Shown one piece after another: positions 44,698 to 53,246 of a stretch of DNA of 64,000 nucleotides (within the stretch, counting starts at the first letter, position 1; each line of letters starts with the position of its first letter). The DNA comes from Deferribacteres bacterium (lineage in GTDB: Bacteria > Zhuqueibacterota > Zhuqueibacteria > Zhuqueibacterales > Geothermadaptataceae). A program made the translations under genes and the position numbers. The stretch lies in NCBI GenBank assembly GCA_020633655.1, contig JACKDF010000005.1, forward strand, positions 388,066 through 452,065. Reading direction: 5' to 3'. Under the pieces are notes generated by a model, which did no database searches, was not told the origin of the DNA, and was given only the letters and a program-made list of their open reading frames with translations.

Positions 44698-45879
44698 TTA
44701 CCCACCGATTACCTTTTTAGTTTCCCTTGCAACCACTACTTCTTCATTCGTTTCCAGAACAAAAACGGAAATTCTGGAATCTTGTGAGCAAATTCGCATT
44801 TCCTGGTTGCTGTTCTGCGTCAGATCAATTTTACATCCGAGAAAGGCAAGTGCATGACAGATTTCACTGCGTAAATCCGTATCTCTGAGTCCGATGCCAC
44901 CGGTAAACGTAAGCGCGTCAAGACCTTCCATCAAAACGATAAATTCGCCAATGTACCTTTTGATATCATAAATGAATTTGTTTTTTGCAAGACCTGCGCG
45001 TTTGTCGCCTTTGGTTATGGCAGCATTGATATCCCGCATGTCGCCGGAGGTTCCGGAAAGCCCTGCTAATCCGGCATTTTTCGAACATTCGTTAAGCGCT
45101 TGCTCCAGTGTCAAGCCTTTTTTCTCCATAATGTATGGCAGGATAAATGGATCCATATCGCCGATACGCGTGCCCTGAATTACCCCGGATTGTGGAGTAA
45201 ATCCCATCGATGTATCGACTGCGATTCCGTTCTTGTATGCGCAAACTGAAGATGAGCCGCCAAGGTGGCACGAGATGATTTTGTGGTCATCCGGATGTCC
45301 GAGCAACTCGACGGTTTTCTCACACACATAGCGATGGGATGCGCCGTGGTAACCATACCTTTTTACACCGAATTTTTCAATCCAGTCGTAGGGCGTTCCG
45401 TAGATTTTTGCATAGTCTGGTGCCTGTGCATGGAAGCCGGGCTCAAAGACGCCAACAAGTGGCGTATCTGGTAAACACTCACGGAACATGCGGATCGCAG
45501 CCAGATATGGCGGATTATGGGCAGGGGCGAGGGGGGCATAGAATTCCATAGCCTCAAGCACTGGTTCTGATAGAAGGACGGAACCATTTTTCTCACCAGC
45601 TTGTACGGTTTTAAATCCAACCGCATCAATTTCAGCAAAACTTTGCAGTAACGCATTGGCTGGATCGATGAGAAAATTGAGCATTTCCTGTACCGCTTCC
45701 CCATGGTTACGGATTGCTTTGCTTTGTTTTTCCTCTCTGTCACCAGCCTTGAAATCAATACCTGCGTTATCAAAACCAACACGATCGATTCCGCCTTTTG
45801 CGAGAACGGACTCATCGCTCATGTCCAACAGTTGAAATTTCAAACTGCTTGAGCCGATGTTGCAAACTGCTATCTTCAT
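44698..45879 (-). CDS. Divergent acetate-kinase homologue of the BMC locus
   Basis: The 393-residue protein is an acetate kinase by NIGSSSLK, YGYHGASHRY, HLGGSSS, DTSMGFTP, GTRIGDMDP and FTGGIG. Two catalytic residues normally invariant are changed by alignment with Methanosarcina AckA: Arg91 in VGHRVVHGG is Lys (VGFKTVQAG), and Asp148 in VFDTAF is Glu (VFEPGF). This may alter substrate choice, for example to lactyl-phosphate, giving ATP in the last step of lactaldehyde oxidation. Its 3' gene neighbour ends at the edge of the locus. It overlaps the aldolase stop by 4 bp. Confidence 0.85.
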   Translation of the reverse strand: MKIAVCNIGSSSLKFQLLDMSDESVLAKGGIDRVGFDNAGIDFKAGDREEKQSKAIRNHGEAVQEMLNFLIDPANALLQSFAEIDAVGFKTVQAGEKNGSVLLSEPVLEAMEFYAPLAPAHNPPYLAAIRMFRECLPDTPLVGVFEPGFHAQAPDYAKIYGTPYDWIEKFGVKRYGYHGASHRYVCEKTVELLGHPDDHKIISCHLGGSSSVCAYKNGIAVDTSMGFTPQSGVIQGTRIGDMDPFILPYIMEKKGLTLEQALNECSKNAGLAGLSGTSGDMRDINAAITKGDKRAGLAKNKFIYDIKRYIGEFIVLMEGLDALTFTGGIGLRDTDLRSEICHALAFLGCKIDLTQNSNQEMRICSQDSRISVFVLETNEEVVVARETKKVIGG

Positions 45880-46649
45880 TTCAATTGCTTCAGAACAGCA
45901 TCTGTGATTTGCTTCACGAGGGCATCTTCATCAATTTTTGCAGGATATTGGCTGCTCGGTCCCTGTGCTTTTGGCACCGGATCGATTGCGCATCCCACAT
46001 CGGTTGTGATACCGAACTTTTTCCGCAGGTCAAGTAGATCGCCAACATTTTGTTCATTGAGCGTGTTGACATTTCCCAACATGCGTGAAACGAAGAGAAT
46101 GTGTGCAAAATGTTCCATCGTTTCCATTTTATGGTATGCATTCAGTACATCTTCGCCGATGGTCAATGCACCGTGGTTTTCCAGCAAAAAAGCATCATGC
46201 GTGTGCACATATTTTAAAACCGGTTCAAAGAGTTTATCCGTACCCGGAAGACCGTATTCTGCAATCGGAATGCCGCCTAAAGCTACGATAACTTCCGGCA
46301 AAACACACTGATCCAGGGGGATGCCCGCAACTGCAAAACCAGTCGCATAGGGTGGGTGCGCATGGCAGACACCAAATACATCCGGACGTTCCTCGTACAT
46401 TTTGATATGCATGCTGAATTCGGATGATGGTTTCTTGTCACCGTTCAGTACTTTACCATCCATGCTCAGGACGATCAAATCTTCCGGTTTCATGAATCCT
46501 TTGCTTACACCCGTCGGTGTAATCAAAATGCGTTCATCATCAATTTTCGCACTGATATTGCCATCATTGGACGCCACATACCCGCGTTCGTATACGCGCC
46601 GCCCAACGGCAACAATTTCCTTTTTTAGGCTATATATGTTTTTTTGCAC
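45876..46649 (-). CDS. Class II aldolase (rhamnulose/fuculose-1-phosphate-type) with C-terminal encapsulation helix
   Basis: The 257-residue protein is FucA/RhaD-like: GNISAKI, SSEFSMHIKMYEERPD, HAHPPYATGF (zinc His pair) and LENHGALT (third zinc His). It splits the 1-phosphate into DHAP and lactaldehyde. Residues about 215-257 form a linker and a terminal amphipathic helix (DALVKQITDAVLKQLK) like the encapsulation peptides of other BMC enzymes. The start is 13 bp from the shell gene stop. Confidence 0.88.
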   Translation of the reverse strand: MQKNIYSLKKEIVAVGRRVYERGYVASNDGNISAKIDDERILITPTGVSKGFMKPEDLIVLSMDGKVLNGDKKPSSEFSMHIKMYEERPDVFGVCHAHPPYATGFAVAGIPLDQCVLPEVIVALGGIPIAEYGLPGTDKLFEPVLKYVHTHDAFLLENHGALTIGEDVLNAYHKMETMEHFAHILFVSRMLGNVNTLNEQNVGDLLDLRKKFGITTDVGCAIDPVPKAQGPSSQYPAKIDEDALVKQITDAVLKQLK

Positions 46650-46662
46650 AATATTTTACCTG

Positions 46663-46950
46663 TTATTTTTTAACTGGTGTGTCGATGAAAAGGTTTTCAA
46701 CATCAGCGTGGGGGCGAGGTATGACATGTACCGAAACAAGCTCACCTACTTTTTCTGCCGCAGCAGCGCCGGCATCGGTTGCAGCTTTAACAGCGCCAAC
46801 GTCACCGCGAACGGTAACTGTGACCAGACCACCACCTACTGCCGTTTTTCCCATCAAGGTAACGTGTGCAGCTTTCACCATGGCGTCAGCAGCTTCAACA
46901 GCGCCAACAAATCCACGAGTTTCGATCATTCCCAATGCTTCTTGTGACAT
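46663..46950 (-). CDS. BMC-H hexameric shell protein
   Basis: This is the only single-domain BMC hexamer of the locus: 95 residues, beginning SQEALGMIETRGFVGAVEAADAM and with VGGGLVTVTVRGDVGAVKAATDAG, the usual pore-lining and hexamer contact regions. It would form the facets of the compartment shell. The strong family signature leaves little doubt. It sits between aldehyde dehydrogenase and aldolase, with a 150-bp gap upstream. Confidence 0.93.
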   Translation of the reverse strand: MSQEALGMIETRGFVGAVEAADAMVKAAHVTLMGKTAVGGGLVTVTVRGDVGAVKAATDAGAAAAEKVGELVSVHVIPRPHADVENLFIDTPVKK

Positions 46951-47100
46951 AATAAATTCTCCAGTTTAAATGTTTAAAGTATTCGTATTGATTTATATTT
47001 TTTGTTCAATTTTTGGTTGGGTGGATTTCTGCATTAATGGAACAGCAAAAGAGTTACTCCCAAAATCCAGCAATCTATCCATCCAATCATCCATTAGTTA

Positions 47101-48528
47101 TTATACAATTTGTAAAGCTTTGTAGACTGCCAGTCTTCGCACGCGTGCAAAATCCCGTGGCGTGCAAACGCCTTCGCCTGTTGGGCTGGCGATGGTGTGT
47201 GAAAAATAGCCTTCACCGGCATTGGGTCCGTTGCCAGAAACGCAAGGCCCGTTGACAACCACAATATCTGTATCGATGGCTTTGGTGAAAGCGGTTATGT
47301 TTGCAAGATTATTTGAGTGAATCATCGCAGTGTGACCAAAACGATGTTCTGCTTTCACACTTTCCTTAAGACCTTCGGCGAAATCGCGGACCCGGACAAC
47401 CGGCATAAAGGGCATCATTTGTTCGGCAATGACGAAGGGATGGTTGGCAGCGACTTCACCATACAGCAGTCGAACACTGTCGGGAATGTCAAGTCCGCAG
47501 GCCTGCGCAAGCACACGAGCATTTTTCCCGATGTATTCGGCAGTCCCGAAAATTGTCCCTTTTTCATTTTTGAAGAGAGCTTTTGCTGTGAGCTGCTCGA
47601 TTTGTGAACTAGTGAGTCGATACGCACCCTGCTTTTCCATTTCCTGCATAAATTTATCAAAGACGGCTTCGACGACAAATGTCTCTTTTTCCGCAATGCA
47701 CAAAATATTGTTGTCGAAAGAAGCGCCATCGATGATATGGCGTGCTGCCGAGCTCAGACAAGCTGTTTCGTCGACGAGTACCGGTGGATTGCCCGGGCCT
47801 GCAGCGACTATCTTTTTACCGACTGTGAAAGCCGCTTTCACCAAAGCCGGACCACCAGTGGCGGCGATTAAACTGACTTTTTTGTGATGAAAGAGTGCCT
47901 GCACATTTTCCATAGTAGGCTCTTTCACCATGGAAATCAAATTGGCAGGACCCCCGTTTTCGCGGATGACGCGTTCAAAGATTTTTATGGCATAAGCAGA
48001 AGTGTTTTTCGCCGCAGGATGGACACTGAAAACAACTGCGTTTCCTGGTGCAATTGTAATGATTATGCTGTTCAGCATAACTGGTATCGGGTGCGTTGAG
48101 GGAGTAATTGCCGCGATGACACCGTAGGGCGCTAACTGCTCGACGGTTGTGCCGTTATCGCCGACCCAGGAGCGTGTTTCCAGGTCTTCCAACCCGGGCG
48201 TTGCATCGGCGGCGTTATGGTGCTTGGCAATTTTATCTTCCAGTCGCCCCATACCTGTTTCCTGCCACGCACGCCGGGCAAATTCATCCGTATTGTCATG
48301 CATGGCCTGTCTCAGGGCAGCGATTACTTTCGCTTTCGTTTTATTCGGGGTATTTACCCAGATTTTCTGGGCGGCCTCTGCGGCTGCGATTGCCGTTTCG
48401 ACCTCCTCGAATACCGCATATTGAGTGGAGCTGCTACTGGTATTTGCAGTATTTTTTGCAGCACCTTCGCCTAATTGACTGATGACTTCACGAACAATTT
48501 TATCGATAACATGTTGTTCGATTTGCAT
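47101..48528 (-). CDS. CoA-acylating aldehyde dehydrogenase, BMC cargo (PduP-like)
   Basis: The 475-residue protein (start ATG 48,528 with AAGGA 7 bp upstream) is a PduP/EutE-type enzyme, converting aldehyde plus CoA and NAD+ to acyl-CoA. It has the catalytic Cys in DNNILCIAEKE and NAD-binding stretches (AATGGPALVKAAFTVGKK). Residues 1-20 form an amphipathic helix (MQIEQHVIDKIVREVISQL) followed by a low-complexity linker, the standard N-terminal encapsulation peptide. In this locus the aldehyde is probably lactaldehyde. Confidence 0.92.
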   Translation of the reverse strand: MQIEQHVIDKIVREVISQLGEGAAKNTANTSSSSTQYAVFEEVETAIAAAEAAQKIWVNTPNKTKAKVIAALRQAMHDNTDEFARRAWQETGMGRLEDKIAKHHNAADATPGLEDLETRSWVGDNGTTVEQLAPYGVIAAITPSTHPIPVMLNSIIITIAPGNAVVFSVHPAAKNTSAYAIKIFERVIRENGGPANLISMVKEPTMENVQALFHHKKVSLIAATGGPALVKAAFTVGKKIVAAGPGNPPVLVDETACLSSAARHIIDGASFDNNILCIAEKETFVVEAVFDKFMQEMEKQGAYRLTSSQIEQLTAKALFKNEKGTIFGTAEYIGKNARVLAQACGLDIPDSVRLLYGEVAANHPFVIAEQMMPFMPVVRVRDFAEGLKESVKAEHRFGHTAMIHSNNLANITAFTKAIDTDIVVVNGPCVSGNGPNAGEGYFSHTIASPTGEGVCTPRDFARVRRLAVYKALQIV

Positions 48529-48609
48529 GGTGATTCCTTTTTTCGTTTGAATGCTGGAAAGAGTGAACAATTAAACGTTCACACTTCACACTTTTAAACT
48601 TTAAAGCTT

Positions 48610-49335
48610 TTATTCTTCAATGACAATTTCACCGATTTCCCCCGCCTGGATACCTGCTGCATTCGCTTCATCCGTGTCCACATGCATGGAGAGATTCAGA
48701 TTCTCGCCAGTACGAATGACGCAGTTGTCGAACGTAACCTGCATCGGGCCATGAGTGCGCACGCTTACTTTCTGACCTTTTTCAAGATTCCATTTTTGGG
48801 CCAATTCCGGGCTCATGTGGATATGCCGCATGGCGCGTATGGCGCCCTCCGGCAACTGCACGATGCCATATGGCCCGATGAGTATAATGGATGCTGATCC
48901 TTTGATGTCACCGGAGATACGGTGTGGTAAATCAATACCCAAATGGATGCCATCCGAGTAAGAGAGTTCGATCTGGGTTGCCGGACGAACAGGACCAAGA
49001 ATACGTACATTTTCAATGATACGGCGCTTGGGACCGACAACGGTGACTGTCTCATTCGCGGCAAATTCCCGTGGTTGATTGAGATCGCGGAATTTTGTCA
49101 GCTTTGAGCCCGGTCCGAAAAGCTTTTCGAGGTCGCTTTGGGTGATGTGCAGATGACGGGCAGAAACTTCTATGGGCACAAGCCGGCGTGTATCCGGTTG
49201 CAGGGCAGCTTGCACAACTTGCCGCACTATGGATTCAACCGTTGTACGCAGCTTTATTTCGTCAATATTCCCGTTTGCACCTTGTATACTTTTCAGACTT
49301 GCAAGATTGGCATTGTTTCCATTCATTTTAGTCAC
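48610..49335 (-). CDS. pduL: Phosphate propanoyltransferase PduL
   Basis: PduL exchanges CoA for phosphate on acyl-CoA. The 241-residue protein has two beta-barrel domains with the zinc ligands SARHLHI, RHIHMSP and SMHVDTDEANAA. N-terminal residues about 28-45 form an amphipathic helix (TTVESIVRQVVQAAL), the encapsulation peptide. The start is uncertain: GTG at 49,335 overlaps the DUF190 stop as GTGA; an ATG three codons later (49,326) is also possible. Confidence 0.92.
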   Translation of the reverse strand: MTKMNGNNANLASLKSIQGANGNIDEIKLRTTVESIVRQVVQAALQPDTRRLVPIEVSARHLHITQSDLEKLFGPGSKLTKFRDLNQPREFAANETVTVVGPKRRIIENVRILGPVRPATQIELSYSDGIHLGIDLPHRISGDIKGSASIILIGPYGIVQLPEGAIRAMRHIHMSPELAQKWNLEKGQKVSVRTHGPMQVTFDNCVIRTGENLNLSMHVDTDEANAAGIQAGEIGEIVIEE

Positions 49336-49664
49336 TGCTTTCTATAAAATTTAATATCTACTTTTTCCAAAGTGGCCATACCTTCGACGATAGCATCGTC
49401 GATAATTGGCATGAATGATTCAATTTTATCCAGTGCATCCACAATTTCGATAATAATGGGTAAATCCTCCGACAACATGAGAATTTTTGATGTGTGCACC
49501 TGACTGTGGGTACCAAATCCCTCCAGGCCCCGAATGACGGTGGCACCGGCCAGACCATGTTCCTTCGCTTTTTTTACTATCCATTCGTAGAGCGGGATGC
49601 CTTCAAATTTATCACTTTCGCCAACGAAAATACGCAGTAAATGCCCTTGTTCTGAAATTATCAT
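49332..49664 (-). CDS. DUF190 family protein
   Basis: The 110-residue protein has the DUF190 pattern: LLRIFVGESDKFEGIPLYEWIVKKAKEHGLAGATVIRGLEGFG, then PIIIEIVDALDKIESFMPIIDD. The family is a ferredoxin-like (PII-type) fold, often next to CrcB fluoride channels, and may sense ions or a nucleotide. Here it lies between crcB and pduL inside the BMC operon, overlapping the PduL start by 4 bp. Confidence 0.86.
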   Translation of the reverse strand: MIISEQGHLLRIFVGESDKFEGIPLYEWIVKKAKEHGLAGATVIRGLEGFGTHSQVHTSKILMLSEDLPIIIEIVDALDKIESFMPIIDDAIVEGMATLEKVDIKFYRKQ

Positions 49665-49675
49665 GGCTTTACTCC

Positions 49676-50053
49676 TTAAATGATTTTTGAAAGTCCATAG
49701 CCTGCGCCAACAGCGCTAAAACCGAGAAGTAAATGCAGGAGCACATTTGCGATTGATAAGGTAAATTCACCATCACGGGCAAAATTGAACACCTCATACC
49801 CAAATGTTGAAAATGTGGTGAAGCTTCCCAAAAATCCGATAAAAACAAACACTCGAATTTCAGGAGTGAACAACTGCCGGCTTTCCACAAGGCCGCTCAA
49901 CATTCCAATCAGAAGACATCCTAAAATATTTACTGTGAGCGTACCATAAGGGAAAAATGGTTTATCCAGCAAGCGATGCACAAGACTTCCAACCACATAT
50001 CGCATGATTGCTCCCGTAAATCCACCGACTCCAATTATGAAAAGTTTTAACAT
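49676..50053 (-). CDS. crcB: CrcB/FluC fluoride channel
   Basis: The 125-residue protein has the Fluc motifs: GVGGFTGAIMRY, GTLTVNILGCLLIG and GFLGSFTTFSTF (phenylalanine-lined pore), with four membrane segments. It forms a dimeric dual-topology fluoride channel at the cell membrane. Its presence in a BMC operon is unusual. It is 11 bp from the DUF190 gene. Confidence 0.93.
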   Translation of the reverse strand: MLKLFIIGVGGFTGAIMRYVVGSLVHRLLDKPFFPYGTLTVNILGCLLIGMLSGLVESRQLFTPEIRVFVFIGFLGSFTTFSTFGYEVFNFARDGEFTLSIANVLLHLLLGFSAVGAGYGLSKII

Positions 50054-50065
50054 GACACGCTAACC

Positions 50066-50641
50066 TTAAATAAAATCTTCCAGCAATTCCATACGTGGCG
50101 CTGGAATGACAGCTTTGTTCACCAGCAAACCCTTGCGGGCCACTTTCGCTGCACCATTCTCAACGGCGCTCTGCACATCGGAGACACTTCCGGTTAGTGT
50201 TACAAAGGCTTTGCCTCCAAGCGCCATCGCCAGGCGAATTTCCAGAAGTTCGACATTGGCCGATTTCACTGCTTCGTCGGCTGCTTCTATTAACGAAGCG
50301 ACAGAGAAAGACTCGATTATGCCCAGTGCAATCAATTCCCGCGGTGTAACGGATCCTGAAATTGCCTGAAATACGGACGGATGTATGTTTGCGATGACAG
50401 TGGAATCGATGACGAAACCATCCAAAGCACCGACGCCAGCATCCACAGCTGTTTGCACCTCAGCAATTCGTCCGGCGACCATAGCCATATACTTCCCGGA
50501 ACATATCGAGCGGGCGATCAATAACTCAACATCCGAGGCTTTTAACATGGTATCAACAACGAGTTTGCCTGCTGCAATACTGGATAATTCAACCAGCCCG
50601 ATTGCTTGTAATTTATTTGTATTCTTCACCTTCACCTTCAA
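50066..50641 (-). CDS. pduT: BMC-T trimeric shell protein, PduT-like
   Basis: The 191-residue protein has two BMC domains (residues about 11-95 and 105-188). Cys47, in ELLIARSICSGKY, aligns with the pore cysteine of PduT that ligates a [4Fe-4S] cluster at the three-fold axis, indicating an electron-carrying pore. It overlaps the 3' end of the PduS-like gene by 29 bp, strongly suggesting paired function. Confidence 0.9.
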   Translation of the reverse strand: MKVKVKNTNKLQAIGLVELSSIAAGKLVVDTMLKASDVELLIARSICSGKYMAMVAGRIAEVQTAVDAGVGALDGFVIDSTVIANIHPSVFQAISGSVTPRELIALGIIESFSVASLIEAADEAVKSANVELLEIRLAMALGGKAFVTLTGSVSDVQSAVENGAAKVARKGLLVNKAVIPAPRMELLEDFI

Positions 50642-51947
50642 TTCTAATTAGTGCATCCGTTATTTCCTGAACACGTCCTGAGATGCTGGCGTGAACCGGG
50701 GCGCCAAGTTTTCCTTCCGGGATGTGGGCAATCAGCTGCCCGGTTTGAACAAGCTCGTTCACTTCGACAACCGGAACCGCCGCTGCACCAATATGCTGCT
50801 GCAGGGAAATTCGTACTTCTTTTGGTTGGTAAACTTCCGCAATAAAACCGGTCGGGACATCGTATTGCCGAATGCCCAATTTATTTTGTAACTGCTTGCC
50901 TGGTATGCGGCGGTATTCCTTCATGGGATGAATTTTAATGGGCTTGTGTTTGCTGTGATCTGGTTTAACCTGCATATTCGCTTTTGCCTGAAAACATGCT
51001 TCCCGTGGATATAAATCTTCCGGGCAAGCATACAAAGTACATAAACCGCAATTGCAGCACAGCGAAGCATATTGATTCCAGAAATCCTGTCCCATGGCGG
51101 TAAATCCCAAGCCACGCATCACCAGGTGCGGCTGGATATCATAACCAAGAAGATAACGCGGACAGAATTCAGTGCAATAACTGCACTGATCGCATGCTGA
51201 TTTTCCGATGCGATTCATTTCCTTTGTTGATTTCTGATATCGTGTAATCGCGCGGTGATCAGCGGGCAAAACAATTAAACCGCCTGTCTGTTTCGTTACT
51301 GTTTTCCTCAAATCCGATACCTGTTGCCCCATCATAACGCCATTTTCAATTACGGCAAAGGCGGGCAGGGTGGAGCCGCCAGCAAGAGAAAGCACTTCAT
51401 TATAGCTTGTTCCGATGGGCACACAAACCGTTACCGGATTTTTTACAGCTCCAGCGATTGTCATGTATTTATAGATGACCGGGATGTCTTCCACAGCGCG
51501 TGCAATATTATACAGCGTTTCGATATTGCTCACGACAGCACCAATATCCAGTGGAATTCCAGCTGGTGGAATGAGTTTTCCCGTGATTCCAGCAACGATT
51601 TCGTATTCGTCGCCAGCCGGATAATAATCTGCAAATTCATGAATAGTGGCTGGCGAGTTGGCTTTTTTTATTGCCGTATTGAGCGAGGCAATCGCCTTGG
51701 TGTTTTTTGATTTGATGCCAATGACAATTTTTTGTGCTTTGGTATGCTCTGCAGCTAGTTTGATGCCCTGCACGATCGTATCGGCGTAGTGCTGCATCAG
51801 CTCTTTGTCTTTGTGCATCAGCGGTTCACACTCTGCTGCGTTCACCAGCAACCATTCCACTGTGGTGCCCATTTTTACATGGGTGGGAAATCCTGCGCCG
51901 CCAGCCCCGACAACACCGGCATTTTTAATCTTTTCAATGAAATTCAT
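50613..51947 (-). CDS. pduS: PduS/RnfC-like Fe-S flavoprotein of the BMC
   Basis: PduS transfers electrons from NADH, probably via FMN, to Fe-S clusters. The 444-residue protein begins with VVGAGGAGFPTHVKM, the nucleotide motif, and has two ferredoxin-like clusters, CDQCSYCTEFCPR and CCNCGLCTLYACPE. A C-terminal SLBB-like/barrel part follows. With PduT it could move electrons across the shell. It overlaps pduT by 29 bp. Confidence 0.9.
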   Translation of the reverse strand: MNFIEKIKNAGVVGAGGAGFPTHVKMGTTVEWLLVNAAECEPLMHKDKELMQHYADTIVQGIKLAAEHTKAQKIVIGIKSKNTKAIASLNTAIKKANSPATIHEFADYYPAGDEYEIVAGITGKLIPPAGIPLDIGAVVSNIETLYNIARAVEDIPVIYKYMTIAGAVKNPVTVCVPIGTSYNEVLSLAGGSTLPAFAVIENGVMMGQQVSDLRKTVTKQTGGLIVLPADHRAITRYQKSTKEMNRIGKSACDQCSYCTEFCPRYLLGYDIQPHLVMRGLGFTAMGQDFWNQYASLCCNCGLCTLYACPEDLYPREACFQAKANMQVKPDHSKHKPIKIHPMKEYRRIPGKQLQNKLGIRQYDVPTGFIAEVYQPKEVRISLQQHIGAAAVPVVEVNELVQTGQLIAHIPEGKLGAPVHASISGRVQEITDALIRIEGEGEEYK

Positions 51948-51948
51948 A

Positions 51949-52653
51949 TTAATTTAAACTCAGTGCCCAGATACGAATTAATTTTTCCAGTTTTTTAAAT
52001 CCTAAAAGTCGGTTATTGATAAAAATCATATTGGCATTTCCGGATTCTTCTCCTGCATTCGCGCACGCGATATCCCAGCACATTGCTGAGCGTATACCTT
52101 CATATTTTTCCGCTTGCCGCTTCAGTTGAAATGCCGCTTCATCGATGACGATGCCGGCACGTATTTCTTCGTTTTGTATTTGTCTACATACCTGCGTGGT
52201 TGCTCTTCTTAGCTCCGAAGTAAAACCACGAGTTAATCTGTTTTCGAGTACGTCGTATTTGTGCCCGGCAAGCACAGACTTTATCGTTTCAACTTCTGTC
52301 CGGCTGCAGCTTCCGGTGATAAGCGCTATTGTATTCCCGGCAATCGACCGGTTTGATGGCGGTTCTAATTCTGCAATTGTCGCCTTATGTTCCAGAGTCA
52401 TTTTTTTTGAAAGCAGGAAATCTTGTGCCAGAGGCGTTACCAGGGTTTGTGATGAAATCTGAATCGTTGCAATGCCTTGCTGAAAAAACCGTGCTGCATC
52501 CCCTTCGGTGAGCAGTTTATTTTGCCAGAATATGCTCTGCGTTGTAGCATCTGCCACCATCGTCAGGGCGGGTGAAAGTGCACCGAGTATGTTGTGGACA
52601 ACCCGCTCGGTGATCGTTTGGATCAGTTTTTCAGTTTCAGCCGGTGAATACAC
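51949..52653 (-). CDS. RpiB-fold protein of unknown function, BMC cargo
   Basis: The 234-residue protein has a C-terminal region like RpiB/LacAB (EGIRSAMCWDIACANAGEE, then NANMIFINNRLLG), but the usual CGTGxG active-site loop with its Cys is replaced by IDEAAFQLKRQ. N-terminal residues 4-25 form an amphipathic helix (ETEKLIQTITERVVHNIL), like the encapsulation peptides of ALDH and PduL. It is probably a BMC-associated protein that is not a pentose isomerase. It overlaps or touches the pentamer gene at 52,653. Confidence 0.73.
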   Translation of the reverse strand: MYSPAETEKLIQTITERVVHNILGALSPALTMVADATTQSIFWQNKLLTEGDAARFFQQGIATIQISSQTLVTPLAQDFLLSKKMTLEHKATIAELEPPSNRSIAGNTIALITGSCSRTEVETIKSVLAGHKYDVLENRLTRGFTSELRRATTQVCRQIQNEEIRAGIVIDEAAFQLKRQAEKYEGIRSAMCWDIACANAGEESGNANMIFINNRLLGFKKLEKLIRIWALSLN

Positions 52654-52934
52654 TAGTTAGTCTTTTCTAAATCGATTGAATCAACGATGGCGATGATGAT
52701 ACTGCGAAGTGGCATCTGACACTCGAAATGCAGCAGCTCGGCAGCGCCTTTGCCTTCGGATGCCACGAGCACGATATCACCTTTTCCAGCACCGACAGTG
52801 TCAACGACGACCATGACGCCTTTTTTTGTTTCACCCCCTGGTGAAATGGGTTTCACGAGCATGAGCTTTTTGTTTGCATAACAGCCGTGTTTTATTGTCG
52901 AAACGATTGAGCCCGTTACCTTTCCAAGTACCAT
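52653..52934 (-). CDS. BMC-P pentameric vertex protein (third)
   Basis: The 93-residue EutN/CcmL-type protein has GKVTGSIVSTIKHGCYANKKLMLVKPI and DTVGAGKGDIVLVASEG, the usual pentamer signatures. It would cap a shell vertex. It lies 3 bp from the next pentamer gene, in a chain of three. Confidence 0.9.
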   Translation of the reverse strand: MVLGKVTGSIVSTIKHGCYANKKLMLVKPISPGGETKKGVMVVVDTVGAGKGDIVLVASEGKGAAELLHFECQMPLRSIIIAIVDSIDLEKTN

Positions 52935-52937
52935 ATT

Positions 52938-53201
52938 TCACACATCCAATCGGTCAATGAATCCAACAATCGTCGCATCTGAAGGAATTTTTTTGCCTTT
53001 AAAGGCAAGCATGGCTTCACCGCCAGTTACCCAAAATACCAAATCACCACCGCATGTATTGATCGTGTCAATCGCCACAAGCGATCTGCCGATTGGCTCA
53101 CGATTTTCATCCAAAGGCTGCAGGATCATCAGCTTCAAACCTTGCAGCTGCTTGTCTTTTTGCGTAGCCCAGACTTTACCGATCACTTCACCAAATTTCA
53201 T
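52938..53201 (-). CDS. BMC-P pentameric vertex protein (second)
   Basis: The 87-residue protein is EutN/CcmL-like: GEVIGKVWATQKDKQLQGLKLMILQPL and DTINTCGGDLVFWVTGGEAML. It is the shortest of the three pentamers. The middle position suggests an ordered, possibly non-redundant set of vertex proteins. Confidence 0.9.
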   Translation of the reverse strand: MKFGEVIGKVWATQKDKQLQGLKLMILQPLDENREPIGRSLVAIDTINTCGGDLVFWVTGGEAMLAFKGKKIPSDATIVGFIDRLDV

Positions 53202-53246
53202 GAGGAAATTCCCACTTTGTAGGGCGATTTGTCGCTGTTTTTTTCT

